Shown here: in pieces, positions 17,800-26,994 of the stretch | Numbering within the stretch: position 1 is the stretch's first letter | How the letters are laid out: every line of letters begins with the position of its first letter | From: an uncultured Flavobacteriaceae bacterium | Lineage (GTDB): Bacteria; Bacteroidota; Bacteroidia; Flavobacteriales; Flavobacteriaceae | Length of the DNA: 64,000 bases | Reading direction: 5' to 3' | Assembly: GCA_947494715.1 (NCBI GenBank) | Contig: CANLWG010000008.1 | Span: 124,001-188,000, forward strand | Notes under the pieces: model-generated | The model's input: only the letters and a program-made list of their open reading frames with translations | Told to the model about the DNA's origin: nothing | The model's database searches: none | Position numbers and translations under genes: made by a program

Positions 17800-18447
17800 T
17801 TAGTCCATATACGCCTTCAGTACACCATGCCATAGCTCATACCCCTTGGCATTCATATGAAGTCCGTCTTTGATAAAAATATCGGTCTTTACCTTTCTTC
17901 CATCCAACATAGGTGTCCAGACATCCGCAAATTCCAAATAGTCGTCTTTTTTGCTCAATCTGTTGAATTTACGATTTAACCTTTTATATTTCCCCTTTAG
18001 GTTCCAGCGGGCAATACTTGGTTTTGCCGATATGAGTACAATTTGTGTAGTGCTATCCTTCTTTTTTATTTTATCAATGATTTCCTTAGTAGTGTCAATA
18101 ATTGCATTGGGCTTTTTATTGGCAGAAATATCATTGTCCCCTTCATAGATAAAGACTTTTGTTGGGTTATACTTTAAAACAAGGTCGTCTACATGGGTCA
18201 ATAGATCAGAGGCTTGGGAACCCCCAAAACCAGAATTGACGATTTGATAGTGTGGGAAGCGCTGTTCCAAGTCTTTCCAAATCCGCACACTGGAACTTCC
18301 TGTAAAAACAACGGTTCGTTCGGAAGGGTCCCAAAGGGAGTCATATTTTTTTTGGATAGCCTCCAATTCCTCCTTAAAACGAAATGAATCTTGTGCGTGA
18401 CCTAGGATATAAGTCATCAAAAAAAGTACAACAAAAAGGTATTTCAC
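17800..18447 (-). CDS. exported SGNH/GDSL hydrolase
   Basis: A 215-residue protein with a signal peptide (LFVVLFLMTYILGHAQ) and a GTG start. VVFTGSSSVRIW holds the nucleophile serine of block I, NSGFGGSQ the block II glycine, YEGDNDI the block III asparagine, and DGLHMNAKGYELW the block V Asp-His pair. This subgroup includes platelet-activating-factor acetylhydrolase-like and carbohydrate esterases. Together with the GH20 gene it suggests removal of acyl groups from amino-sugar glycans; that role is inferred. Confidence 0.88.
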   Translation of the reverse strand: MKYLFVVLFLMTYILGHAQDSFRFKEELEAIQKKYDSLWDPSERTVVFTGSSSVRIWKDLEQRFPHYQIVNSGFGGSQASDLLTHVDDLVLKYNPTKVFIYEGDNDISANKKPNAIIDTTKEIIDKIKKKDSTTQIVLISAKPSIARWNLKGKYKRLNRKFNRLSKKDDYLEFADVWTPMLDGRKVKTDIFIKDGLHMNAKGYELWHGVLKAYMD

Positions 18448-18640
18448 TGTATAAAAATTAAGATCGTAAGTTAGTTTTTATTTGGGATTGTCCAAAAGTT
18501 TTAGGGTGTCATCATTCTGAAACGTAATGAAAATACAAGAAGAATTGAAAATATGCCAACTGCAATAATATATCGTTCAACTTTAAGCAGAATTGAAGTG
18601 GTTTTCTTAACTTGTTTAAGAACCAGTTAAATTAACTAAA

Positions 18641-19600
18641 ATGACCACCAAACTTTCCACTTTTCGTAAATACCTTTTATTCTTGCCCCTATTTCTTGCA
18701 GTAATTGCCTCCGCCCAGCAAATCTCCAAGGAGGAGCTTATTTTTTTAACGCCAGAATGGAAAGGTGAGCGTTTGGCGGATGGACGACCTTATGTCTCCG
18801 ATGAAATTTTGGAACGTATGAAAAAGGTGACTTTGGAAGAAGCCTGGGCAGTGCTTAAGGGCCAAAATTTTAAATATCAGTATGAAGAAAATTGGCAGAG
18901 AATAAACCCCGATAGTGTTTTGGTCGGAAGAGCCGTAACTGCAGTATTTGTGCCAGGCAGACCTGATATCCATCGTGTAATTGATGAAAAGGGTCATACA
19001 AAAGATGGCCGCATAAAATCCCAAAACGCTTGGACCATCGATTTGCTGATCAAGGGAGATGTCTATGTGGTGGATCAATTTGGGGCACATTTGGATGGTC
19101 CTACCATTGGTGACAATTTGGGAAACTCTATCTATGCAAAAACCGGGAACGGAATCGTTTATAACGGGGCGATACGGGATATAGATGGTTTGAAGGAATT
19201 GGAATCTTTCACCTCATTTTTTCGTAGTTATCACCCATCTCATCATTTGAACAATCCAGATGGGGAGCTAAATACTACTTTGATAGGGATCAATACACCC
19301 ACACGAATCGGAATGGCAACGGTAATGCCCGGGGATATAGTACTGGGGCGTGATGGTGGAGTTATGTTCATTCCTCCGCATTTGGCAGAAAAAGTGGTAA
19401 AGACTTCCGAAATCGTGCGACTTCGGGATATGTTTGGGCACCAGCGGTTGCGCGATCAGAAATATACGCCTGGACAAATCGATTCCCGGTGGTCCGATGC
19501 AATAGAGAAAGATTTTTCCCAATGGCTCAATGCCCATATTGATGAATTGCCCGTCCCCAAGGCACAGATACAAGAATTGTTGAAGACTCGAACGTGGTAG
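18641..19600 (+). CDS. exported RraA-like protein (HMG/CHA aldolase family)
   Basis: A 319-residue protein with an N-terminal hydrophobic segment ending in ASAQ (signal peptidase I-like), followed by an RraA/dimethylmenaquinone-methyltransferase-type fold. GNGIVYNGAIRDIDGLKEL is the conserved RD motif region; VVDQFGAHLDGPTIGDNLGNSI matches the G-x-x-G-x-x-x-N/A active-site strand. Cytosolic RraA inhibits RNase E, but many relatives are metal-dependent aldolases for 4-hydroxy-4-methyl-2-oxoglutarate-type acids. Export makes RNase control unlikely. It is followed 48 bases later by an exported enolase-superfamily enzyme, suggesting joint work on a sugar acid. Confidence 0.8.
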   Translation: MTTKLSTFRKYLLFLPLFLAVIASAQQISKEELIFLTPEWKGERLADGRPYVSDEILERMKKVTLEEAWAVLKGQNFKYQYEENWQRINPDSVLVGRAVTAVFVPGRPDIHRVIDEKGHTKDGRIKSQNAWTIDLLIKGDVYVVDQFGAHLDGPTIGDNLGNSIYAKTGNGIVYNGAIRDIDGLKELESFTSFFRSYHPSHHLNNPDGELNTTLIGINTPTRIGMATVMPGDIVLGRDGGVMFIPPHLAEKVVKTSEIVRLRDMFGHQRLRDQKYTPGQIDSRWSDAIEKDFSQWLNAHIDELPVPKAQIQELLKTRTW

Positions 19601-19648
19601 GTAGATTATGAGCGGCTATCCTTCCAAAATAACCTTAAAATCCAAGAA

Positions 19649-20926
19649 ATGAAAAACTCAAGAAGAGACTTTTTGACCAAGACCATGGCTGCCGGTGCAT
19701 TGTCCGCCATACCTTTTGCCAGTTATGGAAAGGAATTTGAAACTGCAGTTGATCGTACACCAAAAATGTCGGCTCCATCGGACCTTAAGATTACGGATGT
19801 TAAATGTGGTTATATTCGCGGCGGGCATAGTCTTTTTGTGAAAATATATACCAACCAAGATATCGTGGGGCATGGTGAGGGTGTTGACGCCACTCCGGGA
19901 ACCTACCACTTGGTAAAAATATTCGGAGAACGATTGCAGGGAAAAAGCCCCCTGAACGTTCATCGATTATTTGAGGATTTGCGTAGAAGAGGTTTTTTTG
20001 AAGGGGCACAGGCAGGGATGTACGTTTCGGTACTCACGGCTGTAGAATCCGCTTTATGGGATTTGGCCGGTAAGGCTTTGGGACTTCCCGTATACCAGTT
20101 GTTGGGAGGGAAGTTTAGGGACAAAATAAGAGTGTATATGGATACGGCACTTTATCAAAATAGGCTCCCAAAACCAGAGGATTTTGCCGCTAGTGCCAAG
20201 GAGGCCGTGGAAATGGGATTTACTGCGGTAAAGTTTGATCTGGACCAGGCCAAGGATCCCAATAAATATGACGCCTATAATTGGACGGCAAGTCCCGCTG
20301 AGATACAGCGCATGTACGAGCAGATGGCAGCGGCACGGCAAGCCGTTGGCCCCAATATTGATATCTGCGCGGATATGCACGGGCGATATGATACCACCTC
20401 AGGTGAACGGGTCGCTAAGGTTTTGGAGCCCCTGAATATGATGTGGTTGGAGGAGCCCATTCCTGCCGAAAATGTGGAGGCCTATAAAAAGATTACGGAA
20501 TCGACCAGTACCCCTATTTGTGCTGGTGAAAACCACTATTTGGCCTATGGTTTTAGACCTTTGTTAGAAGCAGGTGCTGTAGATGTTATTATGCCCGATC
20601 TACAAAAGGCGGGCGGTTTGGGCGAGGCCCAGCGTATTGCCAATCTGGCTAACCTCTATTATGTGCCTTTTTCTCCGCATATGGTGGCTTCATATCTCGG
20701 TGCCATGGCCTCTTGCCATGTCTGTGCCTCCGTACCCAATTTTATGATATTGGAATGGCAGATTTACTTTCATAAAAACCCTATGTTCAAGGAAATTGTG
20801 ACTTTTGATGGCCCAATGGTGGTAGATGGCTTTATTCCACTTTCCGATAAACCGGGAATTGGCGTAGAGATCAATGAAGAGGGCATGCGGAAATATGCGG
20901 TAAAGGACGTGCCTTTTTTTAAGTGA
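19649..20926 (+). CDS. Tat-exported mandelate racemase/muconate lactonizing family enzyme
   Basis: A 425-residue enolase-superfamily protein. The start SRRDFLTKTMAAGALSAIPFA is a twin-arginine signal. The barrel holds AVKFDLDQ (catalytic lysine strand), DICADMHGRYD, WLEEPIPAEN and CAGENHY (three metal ligands D, E, E), then PDLQKAGGLGEA and FSPHM (general acid-base His). The pattern is closest to acid-sugar dehydratases such as galactonate/gluconate dehydratase, though substrate assignment in this family from sequence is unreliable. It is co-directional with the RraA-like gene. Confidence 0.85.
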   Translation: MKNSRRDFLTKTMAAGALSAIPFASYGKEFETAVDRTPKMSAPSDLKITDVKCGYIRGGHSLFVKIYTNQDIVGHGEGVDATPGTYHLVKIFGERLQGKSPLNVHRLFEDLRRRGFFEGAQAGMYVSVLTAVESALWDLAGKALGLPVYQLLGGKFRDKIRVYMDTALYQNRLPKPEDFAASAKEAVEMGFTAVKFDLDQAKDPNKYDAYNWTASPAEIQRMYEQMAAARQAVGPNIDICADMHGRYDTTSGERVAKVLEPLNMMWLEEPIPAENVEAYKKITESTSTPICAGENHYLAYGFRPLLEAGAVDVIMPDLQKAGGLGEAQRIANLANLYYVPFSPHMVASYLGAMASCHVCASVPNFMILEWQIYFHKNPMFKEIVTFDGPMVVDGFIPLSDKPGIGVEINEEGMRKYAVKDVPFFK

Positions 20927-21020
20927 TGTAAGGTAAGGCCTTTGCCCAAATGAAATCCAAATTCTCTCCCGTGAATTAAAATCAGAGAACTCCCTCTAAT
21001 GTTCCTGCTCTATGGGTGAA

Positions 21021-21896
21021 TTAGGGAGCTGTAATACCTTCGGCAACTGACCAGTCATAAAAACGTTGTATCCAATGGTCGGATGGCAGCCCCTGTTCTT
21101 TCATTCCAAAACCATGCCCGCCTTTGGCGTACATATGAAGTCCTACCGGTTTTTTGGCCGAGAACCATTTTGAGTACAGCTCAATGCTTCCCGATGCCAG
21201 TCCCAAGGGGTCGTCCGTTGCACAAACAATCAACATTGGGGGTGCGTCGGAGGGAGGGTCTTTTGGAGGAAGTACGGTTGTCCATGGATAAACAGGAACC
21301 AAGAAATCAGGACGATTAGCCTCTGTGTAATTATAGCCCACACCCAAAGTGACGGCTCCACCGGCAGAAAAGCCCATGAATCCAATTTTGTCAGGGTCTA
21401 TGGCATATTTTTGTGCGTTTTTGCGAACATAGGCAATAGCGGCCAATCCATCCGCAATGGACAGCGGTAGGACAGGTTGTACCCGTCTACCGATTTCCAT
21501 GGGATTGGTATTGCCCAAATCTGTAATTTCCTTTACACCATCCTCTCCAGTGGGTACCAATCTGTATTTGAGAACAAAGGCGGTAATACCTTTTTTATTG
21601 AGCCATTCCGCTACATGGTTGCCCTCGCTTAGAATACTTAAAGCGTAAAGTCCACCTCCGGGCGCAACAATAACCGATGTGCCGTTAGGACTTTCGGGAC
21701 GAAAAACCCGCATAGTAGGAACGGATACATTGGTCACCACTTCATTATCCCAAATTTTTGAATAGTACTGCTTCTCGGGCCCTTCCCATGAGATATCCTT
21801 TAAGGTTTCATGGGGGAGTTCAACAATTTCCTGTGCTACTGTAAACTGTACGAGGATTAAACAACTCAATAAAAAAGTAATTTTTTTCATTTTCAT
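21021..21896 (-). CDS. secreted alpha/beta hydrolase (acetyl-xylan-esterase-like)
   Basis: A 291-residue protein with a signal peptide (ITFLLSCLILVQFTVAQ). VIVAPGGGLYALS is an oxyanion-loop region, GFMGFSAGGAV carries the nucleophile serine (GxSAGG), CATDDPLG the aspartate and GGHGFGM the histidine. The family (BD-FAE/esterase-lipase type) removes acetyl or feruloyl groups from polysaccharides. It follows the aquaporin gene by 42 bases on the same strand, so the two likely share a transcript. Confidence 0.85.
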   Translation of the reverse strand: MKMKKITFLLSCLILVQFTVAQEIVELPHETLKDISWEGPEKQYYSKIWDNEVVTNVSVPTMRVFRPESPNGTSVIVAPGGGLYALSILSEGNHVAEWLNKKGITAFVLKYRLVPTGEDGVKEITDLGNTNPMEIGRRVQPVLPLSIADGLAAIAYVRKNAQKYAIDPDKIGFMGFSAGGAVTLGVGYNYTEANRPDFLVPVYPWTTVLPPKDPPSDAPPMLIVCATDDPLGLASGSIELYSKWFSAKKPVGLHMYAKGGHGFGMKEQGLPSDHWIQRFYDWSVAEGITAP

Positions 21897-21938
21897 TTGT
21901 ATTTATTTCAATTATTCAGAACTTGTACCTAGACCTCT

Positions 21939-22664
21939 TTAGCCACCTATCCAAAGAAATGCCAAAGCGGCCAAAAAACCACCTGTCAACGGGCCTAGAA
22001 TGGGAACCCATGCATAGCCCCAATCACTCCCGCCTTTTTCTTTTAAAGGCAAAAGCGCATGCATAATACGCGGCCCAAGATCACGTGCCGGATTAATGGC
22101 ATAACCGGTTGGTCCTCCCAAGCTAAAACCAATTCCCATAACCAAAAAGGCAACAGGAAGGGCGTCCAGAGAACCCAATGAAATAGGTTCATCCGAGAAG
22201 GTTCCCCCTGCAATATAAAATACACCGAACACCAAGGTAAAGGTTCCAATAGCTTCGGAAACAAAGTTCCAAAAGGGATTACGAATGGCAGGCGAGGTGC
22301 AAAAAGTGGCCCGAAGTGCTTCTTGATCTTGGGTAGCGTCATATTGTTTTTTATAGGTTAGCCATACCAGTGTATTACCTGCCATGGCTCCCAATACCTG
22401 GGCCAGCATATAGCCCGGCACCAAGGACCACCCGAACTTCCCCGCGCTGGCCAATCCTAGGGTTACCGCAGGATTTAGGTGTGCCCCGCTGATATCAGCG
22501 CTAATAAAAACACCTACAAAAACAGCGATACCCCAAGCCAAGGATATACCGACCCAACCTGAATCAGATCCCTTGGTCCCTTTCAGAACTACATTGGCTA
22601 CAATACCGTTTCCTAAAAGTAAAAGCATGCCAGTTCCTACGAATTCAAAAATATAAGCGGTCAT
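21939..22664 (-). CDS. MIP family channel, aquaglyceroporin-like
   Basis: A 241-residue integral membrane channel with six membrane helices and two NPA half-helices: HLNPAVTLG (N64) and INPARDLGPR (N191). The Asp after the second NPAR (D195) is characteristic of glycerol-conducting GlpF-type channels as opposed to water-only aquaporins. No glycerol kinase is nearby, so the physiological solute is open; small polyols or lactate-like acids are possible. It lies upstream of the esterase gene. Confidence 0.92.
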   Translation of the reverse strand: MTAYIFEFVGTGMLLLLGNGIVANVVLKGTKGSDSGWVGISLAWGIAVFVGVFISADISGAHLNPAVTLGLASAGKFGWSLVPGYMLAQVLGAMAGNTLVWLTYKKQYDATQDQEALRATFCTSPAIRNPFWNFVSEAIGTFTLVFGVFYIAGGTFSDEPISLGSLDALPVAFLVMGIGFSLGGPTGYAINPARDLGPRIMHALLPLKEKGGSDWGYAWVPILGPLTGGFLAALAFLWIGG

Positions 22665-22739
22665 CGTGTCGATTATTTAGTTGCCGTAAGATAAAAAAAA
22701 TATGATAGGTATTGGACCGAGGCAATGGTACCTACATTT

Positions 22740-23978
22740 TCATTCGGTGATGGCCTGATATATAAACTGACGCATTATGGTCCCATAATAATTGTTATAG
22801 GGTTGGACCTGTGTCATTAAAATAGCGATAAGTTCTTCTTTGGGATCTACGAAAAAATAGGTGCAATAGGCCCCACTCCAATAATATTGCCCAACAGATC
22901 CCAAACTTTTGCTATCGGCCAAGTCCGTGGTAACCCCAAAACCAAAACCGAATCCCTGACCAGGAGCTTGATACAAATCGCCAACCTGATTCATGGTCAT
23001 AATTTCCAAAGTCTTGGGACTCAGAAATTGTTTCCCATTCCATTTACCTTCGTTCAACAACATTTGGCAAAATGTCATATAATCGGAAGCTGTTGAAAAC
23101 AATCCGTGTGTTCCTCCAAAAACGGTATTTCCCTGAGTAGGTAATTGCTGTTCGGAATTGACCATTTTTCCTTCCTCATTGAAATTATGGACCGGTACCC
23201 ATCTTTTTTGATTTCCCCCTGAAATATTGTATCCCGTATCGTTCATTTCGAGGGGGTCGAACAACCGTTGTTGCAAAAACTCTAGTACGGTCATCCCGGA
23301 GAAATGTTCGATCAATAGTGCCAATACATCCGGGGAAGCACTATAATACCATTGTTCCCCAGGATGCCCCATAAGAGGTAAACCCACCAAAGTGTTGACC
23401 CGGCTCTCTATATTTTCTTGGGGTTCAAAATATAAAGCTTCCCGCACTTCCTTATCCAAAGTAGACCCTCCAAGACCATGCGAGAAACCGGCAGTATGGG
23501 AAAGTATATGCGCAATGGTAATTTCGGTATTGGCAGGTTCGGTAGGTCCTGCTTTTCCAAGTTCAAGGTCTTGGGCCACCTTTACGTCCTTAAATTGGGG
23601 AAGGTATTTGGAAACGGGATCGGTCAGAAAAAAATGCCCCTCTTCGTATAGCATCATAAAAGCGACAGTAATTATGGGCTTGGTCATGGACATGATATGA
23701 AAGATTCCATCTTTCTTCATGGGAGTTTTATCTTTCAAACTACTATTTCCATAGATATTGTCGTGTACTATCTGTCCTTTTCTTAAAACTAGGGAAATCG
23801 CTCCGGGAATTCTTCCTTCTTTTACTTCCCTCTTCAAAAAGGCATCATACCTGTCCAGGCGCTCCGAGGATATTTCGGCTACATTGTTCTTTTCCAGTAG
23901 TGCCTGTTGTCCATGGGCAGATATGATGAAAAAGCAAATAAAACTTAAGATAAGTGCAAAATGGCGGCTATTTTTCAT
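22740..23978 (-). CDS. exported serine hydrolase, beta-lactamase (class C) family
   Basis: About 412 residues from the ATG at 23978, with a signal peptide ending AHGQ. MSMTKPI gives the catalytic SxxK; WYYSASPDVLA supplies the tyrosine of the second motif, with Ala in place of the usual Asn as in EstB-type esterases; WSGAYCTYFFVDP is the third-motif region. This is therefore probably an active esterase or peptidase, not a resistance beta-lactamase. It is divergent from the DUF5916 gene and has its own promoter. Confidence 0.88.
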   Translation of the reverse strand: MKNSRHFALILSFICFFIISAHGQQALLEKNNVAEISSERLDRYDAFLKREVKEGRIPGAISLVLRKGQIVHDNIYGNSSLKDKTPMKKDGIFHIMSMTKPIITVAFMMLYEEGHFFLTDPVSKYLPQFKDVKVAQDLELGKAGPTEPANTEITIAHILSHTAGFSHGLGGSTLDKEVREALYFEPQENIESRVNTLVGLPLMGHPGEQWYYSASPDVLALLIEHFSGMTVLEFLQQRLFDPLEMNDTGYNISGGNQKRWVPVHNFNEEGKMVNSEQQLPTQGNTVFGGTHGLFSTASDYMTFCQMLLNEGKWNGKQFLSPKTLEIMTMNQVGDLYQAPGQGFGFGFGVTTDLADSKSLGSVGQYYWSGAYCTYFFVDPKEELIAILMTQVQPYNNYYGTIMRQFIYQAITE

Positions 23979-24023
23979 TGTTTGGAGTTTTATCCATATG
24001 GTGTAGGATATGGCAAAATTCGC

Positions 24024-24052
24024 CAAACCTATAGTGTTTTTCGAATTTCCAA
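24024..24052 (-). promoter_or_regulatory. promoter TTG-N18-TAGGTTTG for the serine hydrolase
   Basis: On the minus strand, TTG (24050-24052), an 18-base spacer and TAGGTTTG (24024-24031). The -7 box is exact; the spacing is one base short of the usual 19. It lies 45 bases before the ATG at 23978, which supports that start. Confidence 0.5.
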
Positions 24053-24199
24053 GATACTCTTTTTTCTCCTTTCAATTGTAAGTCTAAAGAAATTCCCTTT
24101 TTTATTTTGCTTTTTTGTACATTGGATGTCAGCTTTCCCCAACATCACAAACCATCTAATTATAGGAGTATTTCCAAAATATCCCGACCAACCAAAACG

Positions 24200-26407
24200 A
24201 TGACCCTTTTTAGAAACCTTGTTTTATACTTTTTTTGTTTTTCTGTTGTATCCACGGTTTCGCAGTCAACAAATTCAGATTCAAATACGAGACCTGTAGC
24301 CGAGGCTCATGCCTTGACCGAAGGCCCGTTGATAGATGGCGATGTATTGAACGATCCCATTTGGCAAACCATAGCACCATTTGATGAAATGGTTCAGGCG
24401 CAGCCGAATTTTGGGTTACCGGCTACCGAACGAACAGAAATCCGTATTGCCTATACTTCGGAGGTGTTCTTCATTTCTGCGATTTGTTATGATGCCAACC
24501 CAGATGGATTGGTAGTCAGCGATGCGCGAAGGGATGCCGATTTGGACAATACGGATGCCTTTATCTTTATCCTTGACACCTATAAGGATAGCCAAAACGG
24601 GTTTGTATTTGGCACCAATTCCCTTGGTGTGGAATATGATGCCCAGGTAGATAATGAGGGTCAGGGGAATTTTAATGCTAACCGACAACAAGGAGGCACC
24701 ATAGGAGGGTTTAATCTGAATTGGGACGGATCTTGGGAAGTTCGGACAGAAGTAGGGGAGTACGGCTGGAGCGCCGAATTTGCCATCCCGCTGCGTACAC
24801 TTCGGTTCCAATCCGGCAGGGACTGGGGAATCAATTTCCGCAGGAATATTCGCAAGACCAATGAAATTACCTATTGGGCCCCAATGCCCGTAGGTCTTGA
24901 TCTAAAAAGACTTTCGCTTGCGGGGACCCTAACGGGATTAGACCTTAGGAGCCCTGGTAATCTAAAGTTGATTCCCTATGTCCTTGGTCGTATGGAGAAG
25001 GATTTTGAAGTGGCCGATTCCAGTACGGAATGGAGTGCCGATGCTGGAGGAGACCTAAAATATAGTGTTACCCCCAGTTTAACCTTGGACCTCACTTACA
25101 ATACCGATTTTGCGCAAGTAGAGGTAGATGATCAACAAGTGAATCTGGATCGTTTTAACCTGTTCTTTCCGGAGAAGCGCCCTTTTTTTCTAGAAAATGC
25201 GGGCCAGTTCAGTGTGGGAAGTCCGGGCGAGGTGGATCTGTTTTTTAGCCGTCGAATCGGTATTGGTGATGAGGGCAATATTGTTCCCATTATTGGCGGG
25301 GCAAGACTATCCGGAAAACTCAACCGCACCAATATCGGTTTTTTGTCTATGTGGACGGAGGATGTTCAGGAGGAAGGTGTAGAAGAGAACAATTTTACTT
25401 TGGCACGTGTTAATCATGAATTTAAGGGACGATCGGCACTGGGGGCCGTTATCATCAATAAAGAAGGGTTACAGTCTGATAGTAATTTCAACCGCACTTT
25501 TGCGATAGATGGGAAATTGGGTCTGGGCAAAAAGGCAAGAATGGCCGGTTTTTATGCTCGTACCCAAGATCCGAACGATACTATAAATGAACGCTCCTTC
25601 AAATTCCAGGCAGATTACAATTGGAACAATTGGGAGCTGAATGCCGCCTATACGGAAGTTGGGCAAGGCTTTAACCCCGAGGTGGGTTTTTTGTTACGGA
25701 CAGCATTTAGAAAACCGGAGGCCCGGGTACTTTACCATTTAAGACCTCGAAATCCGGATGCCAAAATATTGGAGTATCGACCTCATGTTTCCTATCGCAG
25801 CTATTGGAATTTCGATAATTTTTTAGAAACCAGTTTTTTGCATATCGATAATCATTTTGAATGGAAAAGTGGATTGGAAATTCATACGGGTGTGAATGTA
25901 ACTACTGAAGGTGTGGTGGAAGCCTTTGACATTTCCCGCGGTAAAAACGTTGATGTACAACCCGGAACCTATAATCACGTGGAATCCCAAATAGTATTCT
26001 TTACGAATAGGAGCCATCCTTTTTCGGTGAACTTAAGGTCGGTAATCGGAGGGTCTTTTGGAGGTACGCGTTATATAGAGAGTCTTACGGCACGCTTGCG
26101 TTTGGGGGATAAATTTAATTCCGAGGTTACATTTTTGTATAACAATTTTCAATTGCCCGTGGGTGATTTCACGGCCAATATCTTGCGAAGCCAACTGTCC
26201 TATGCCTTTAAGCCCAATATATATTTGCAGGGACTGATCCAACACAATACCTCGGATAAACTTTGGGCGGCCAACCTACGTTTTGGATGGTTGCAACGTG
26301 CCAATACGGGGCTTTTTGTAGTCTGGAACTATAACCTTCAGGATGGCGACCCGCTGAACAACAGTTTTATAGTAAAATATACCCGAATGTTCGATTTGGT
26401 ACGATAG
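24200..26407 (+). CDS. DUF5916 protein: CBM9-like domain plus outer-membrane barrel
   Basis: About 735 residues from the ATG of MTLFRNLVLYFF; the longer frame adds sequence before the signal peptide. After the signal, residues 35-220 form a carbohydrate-binding-family-9-like domain (LIDGDVLNDPIWQTIAPFDEM, TDAFIFILDTYKD, WSAEFAIPLRTLRF). The rest is beta-strand rich (FFPEKRPFFLENAGQFSVG, LFFSRRIGI, later NAAYTEVGQGFNPEVGFL) and ends in a barrel-like FIVKYTRMFDLVR. DUF5916 proteins are common in marine Bacteroidota; their role is unproven, but uptake or binding at the outer membrane is likely. Confidence 0.88.
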   Translation: MTLFRNLVLYFFCFSVVSTVSQSTNSDSNTRPVAEAHALTEGPLIDGDVLNDPIWQTIAPFDEMVQAQPNFGLPATERTEIRIAYTSEVFFISAICYDANPDGLVVSDARRDADLDNTDAFIFILDTYKDSQNGFVFGTNSLGVEYDAQVDNEGQGNFNANRQQGGTIGGFNLNWDGSWEVRTEVGEYGWSAEFAIPLRTLRFQSGRDWGINFRRNIRKTNEITYWAPMPVGLDLKRLSLAGTLTGLDLRSPGNLKLIPYVLGRMEKDFEVADSSTEWSADAGGDLKYSVTPSLTLDLTYNTDFAQVEVDDQQVNLDRFNLFFPEKRPFFLENAGQFSVGSPGEVDLFFSRRIGIGDEGNIVPIIGGARLSGKLNRTNIGFLSMWTEDVQEEGVEENNFTLARVNHEFKGRSALGAVIINKEGLQSDSNFNRTFAIDGKLGLGKKARMAGFYARTQDPNDTINERSFKFQADYNWNNWELNAAYTEVGQGFNPEVGFLLRTAFRKPEARVLYHLRPRNPDAKILEYRPHVSYRSYWNFDNFLETSFLHIDNHFEWKSGLEIHTGVNVTTEGVVEAFDISRGKNVDVQPGTYNHVESQIVFFTNRSHPFSVNLRSVIGGSFGGTRYIESLTARLRLGDKFNSEVTFLYNNFQLPVGDFTANILRSQLSYAFKPNIYLQGLIQHNTSDKLWAANLRFGWLQRANTGLFVVWNYNLQDGDPLNNSFIVKYTRMFDLVR

Positions 26408-26410
26408 GCT

Positions 26411-26862
26411 TTAAACACCAAACTGTTGTAAGTGGTGGTCCAAATGCTTAGAAAATAATGTATTCCATTCCTTTTCTGTCAACGGCCCAAATGCATAAGA
26501 CTCTTTATTATGAAAATGGGAAGCCCCTAATTGCTGGGTCTTATCCAAATGATCCAGTAAACGTTTCTTTTCTTTTTCAAAATCCCTTTGCCCTTCGATT
26601 AGAAAGGCCGGTGCGGTACGGATATTTTTTTGTAGGGCTTGGGACCGACGACCACATTTTTAGCGAACAATTTGATCATGAATTTTTGGAAACCTTTGGG
26701 CTTGGGATGTTTATCCGTATACACCAGTTCGTAGGCCACGTTTACATGGGCCAACATTTGGTCAACACTCATTTTACCCCAAAGATTCCGGGTTTCCGGG
26801 GTCAAGACGTTGATGCGCGTCTTGATTTCCTTTACACCTTTTTCATCGAAGATATTTTTCAT
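26411..26862 (-). pseudogene. DUF1569 (DinB-like) protein, split by a one-base frameshift
   Basis: The first frame gives 87 residues (MKNIFDEKGVKEIKTRIN, KMSVDQMLAHVNVAYELV) and stops after VPHRPF. The next frame continues without a break as IRTAPAFLIEGQRDF and ends GPLTEKEWNTLFSKHLDHHLQQFGV, completing a normal 150-residue DUF1569 protein. The switch falls in a run of seven A (T at 26625-26631 on the plus strand); an eighth A would restore KPYKKNIRTAPAF. Either a true recent mutation, a sequencing error or slippage on the A run. It ends 3 bases from the DUF5916 stop, tail to tail. Confidence 0.85.
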
Positions 26863-26994
26863 GGATATACTTAGTTTTTGATTAGAGTTTCTAAAGTACT
26901 AAAAAATAAAATTGAGCACGGAAAGACTTTCTTTTCCCCAATTTGTTTTTCAAGTATTATCCGGAATAAATAGTTATTTCCCCGTATTTTTAAA

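Noticed and set aside
20990-21028. CTCCCT/AGGGAG hairpin between the enolase-family and esterase genes as a bidirectional terminator
   Set aside because: Long loop, bulged stem and no T tract on either side; it also includes the esterase stop codon. Too weak to call.
22740-23978. Antibiotic-resistance beta-lactamase
   Set aside because: The second motif is YSA and the end region matches EstB-like esterases; there is no resistance context.
26458-26874. Plus-strand open frame of 138 codons
   Set aside because: It lies opposite the frameshifted DUF1569 gene, which has clear family similarity in both halves; the plus-strand translation shows no family features.
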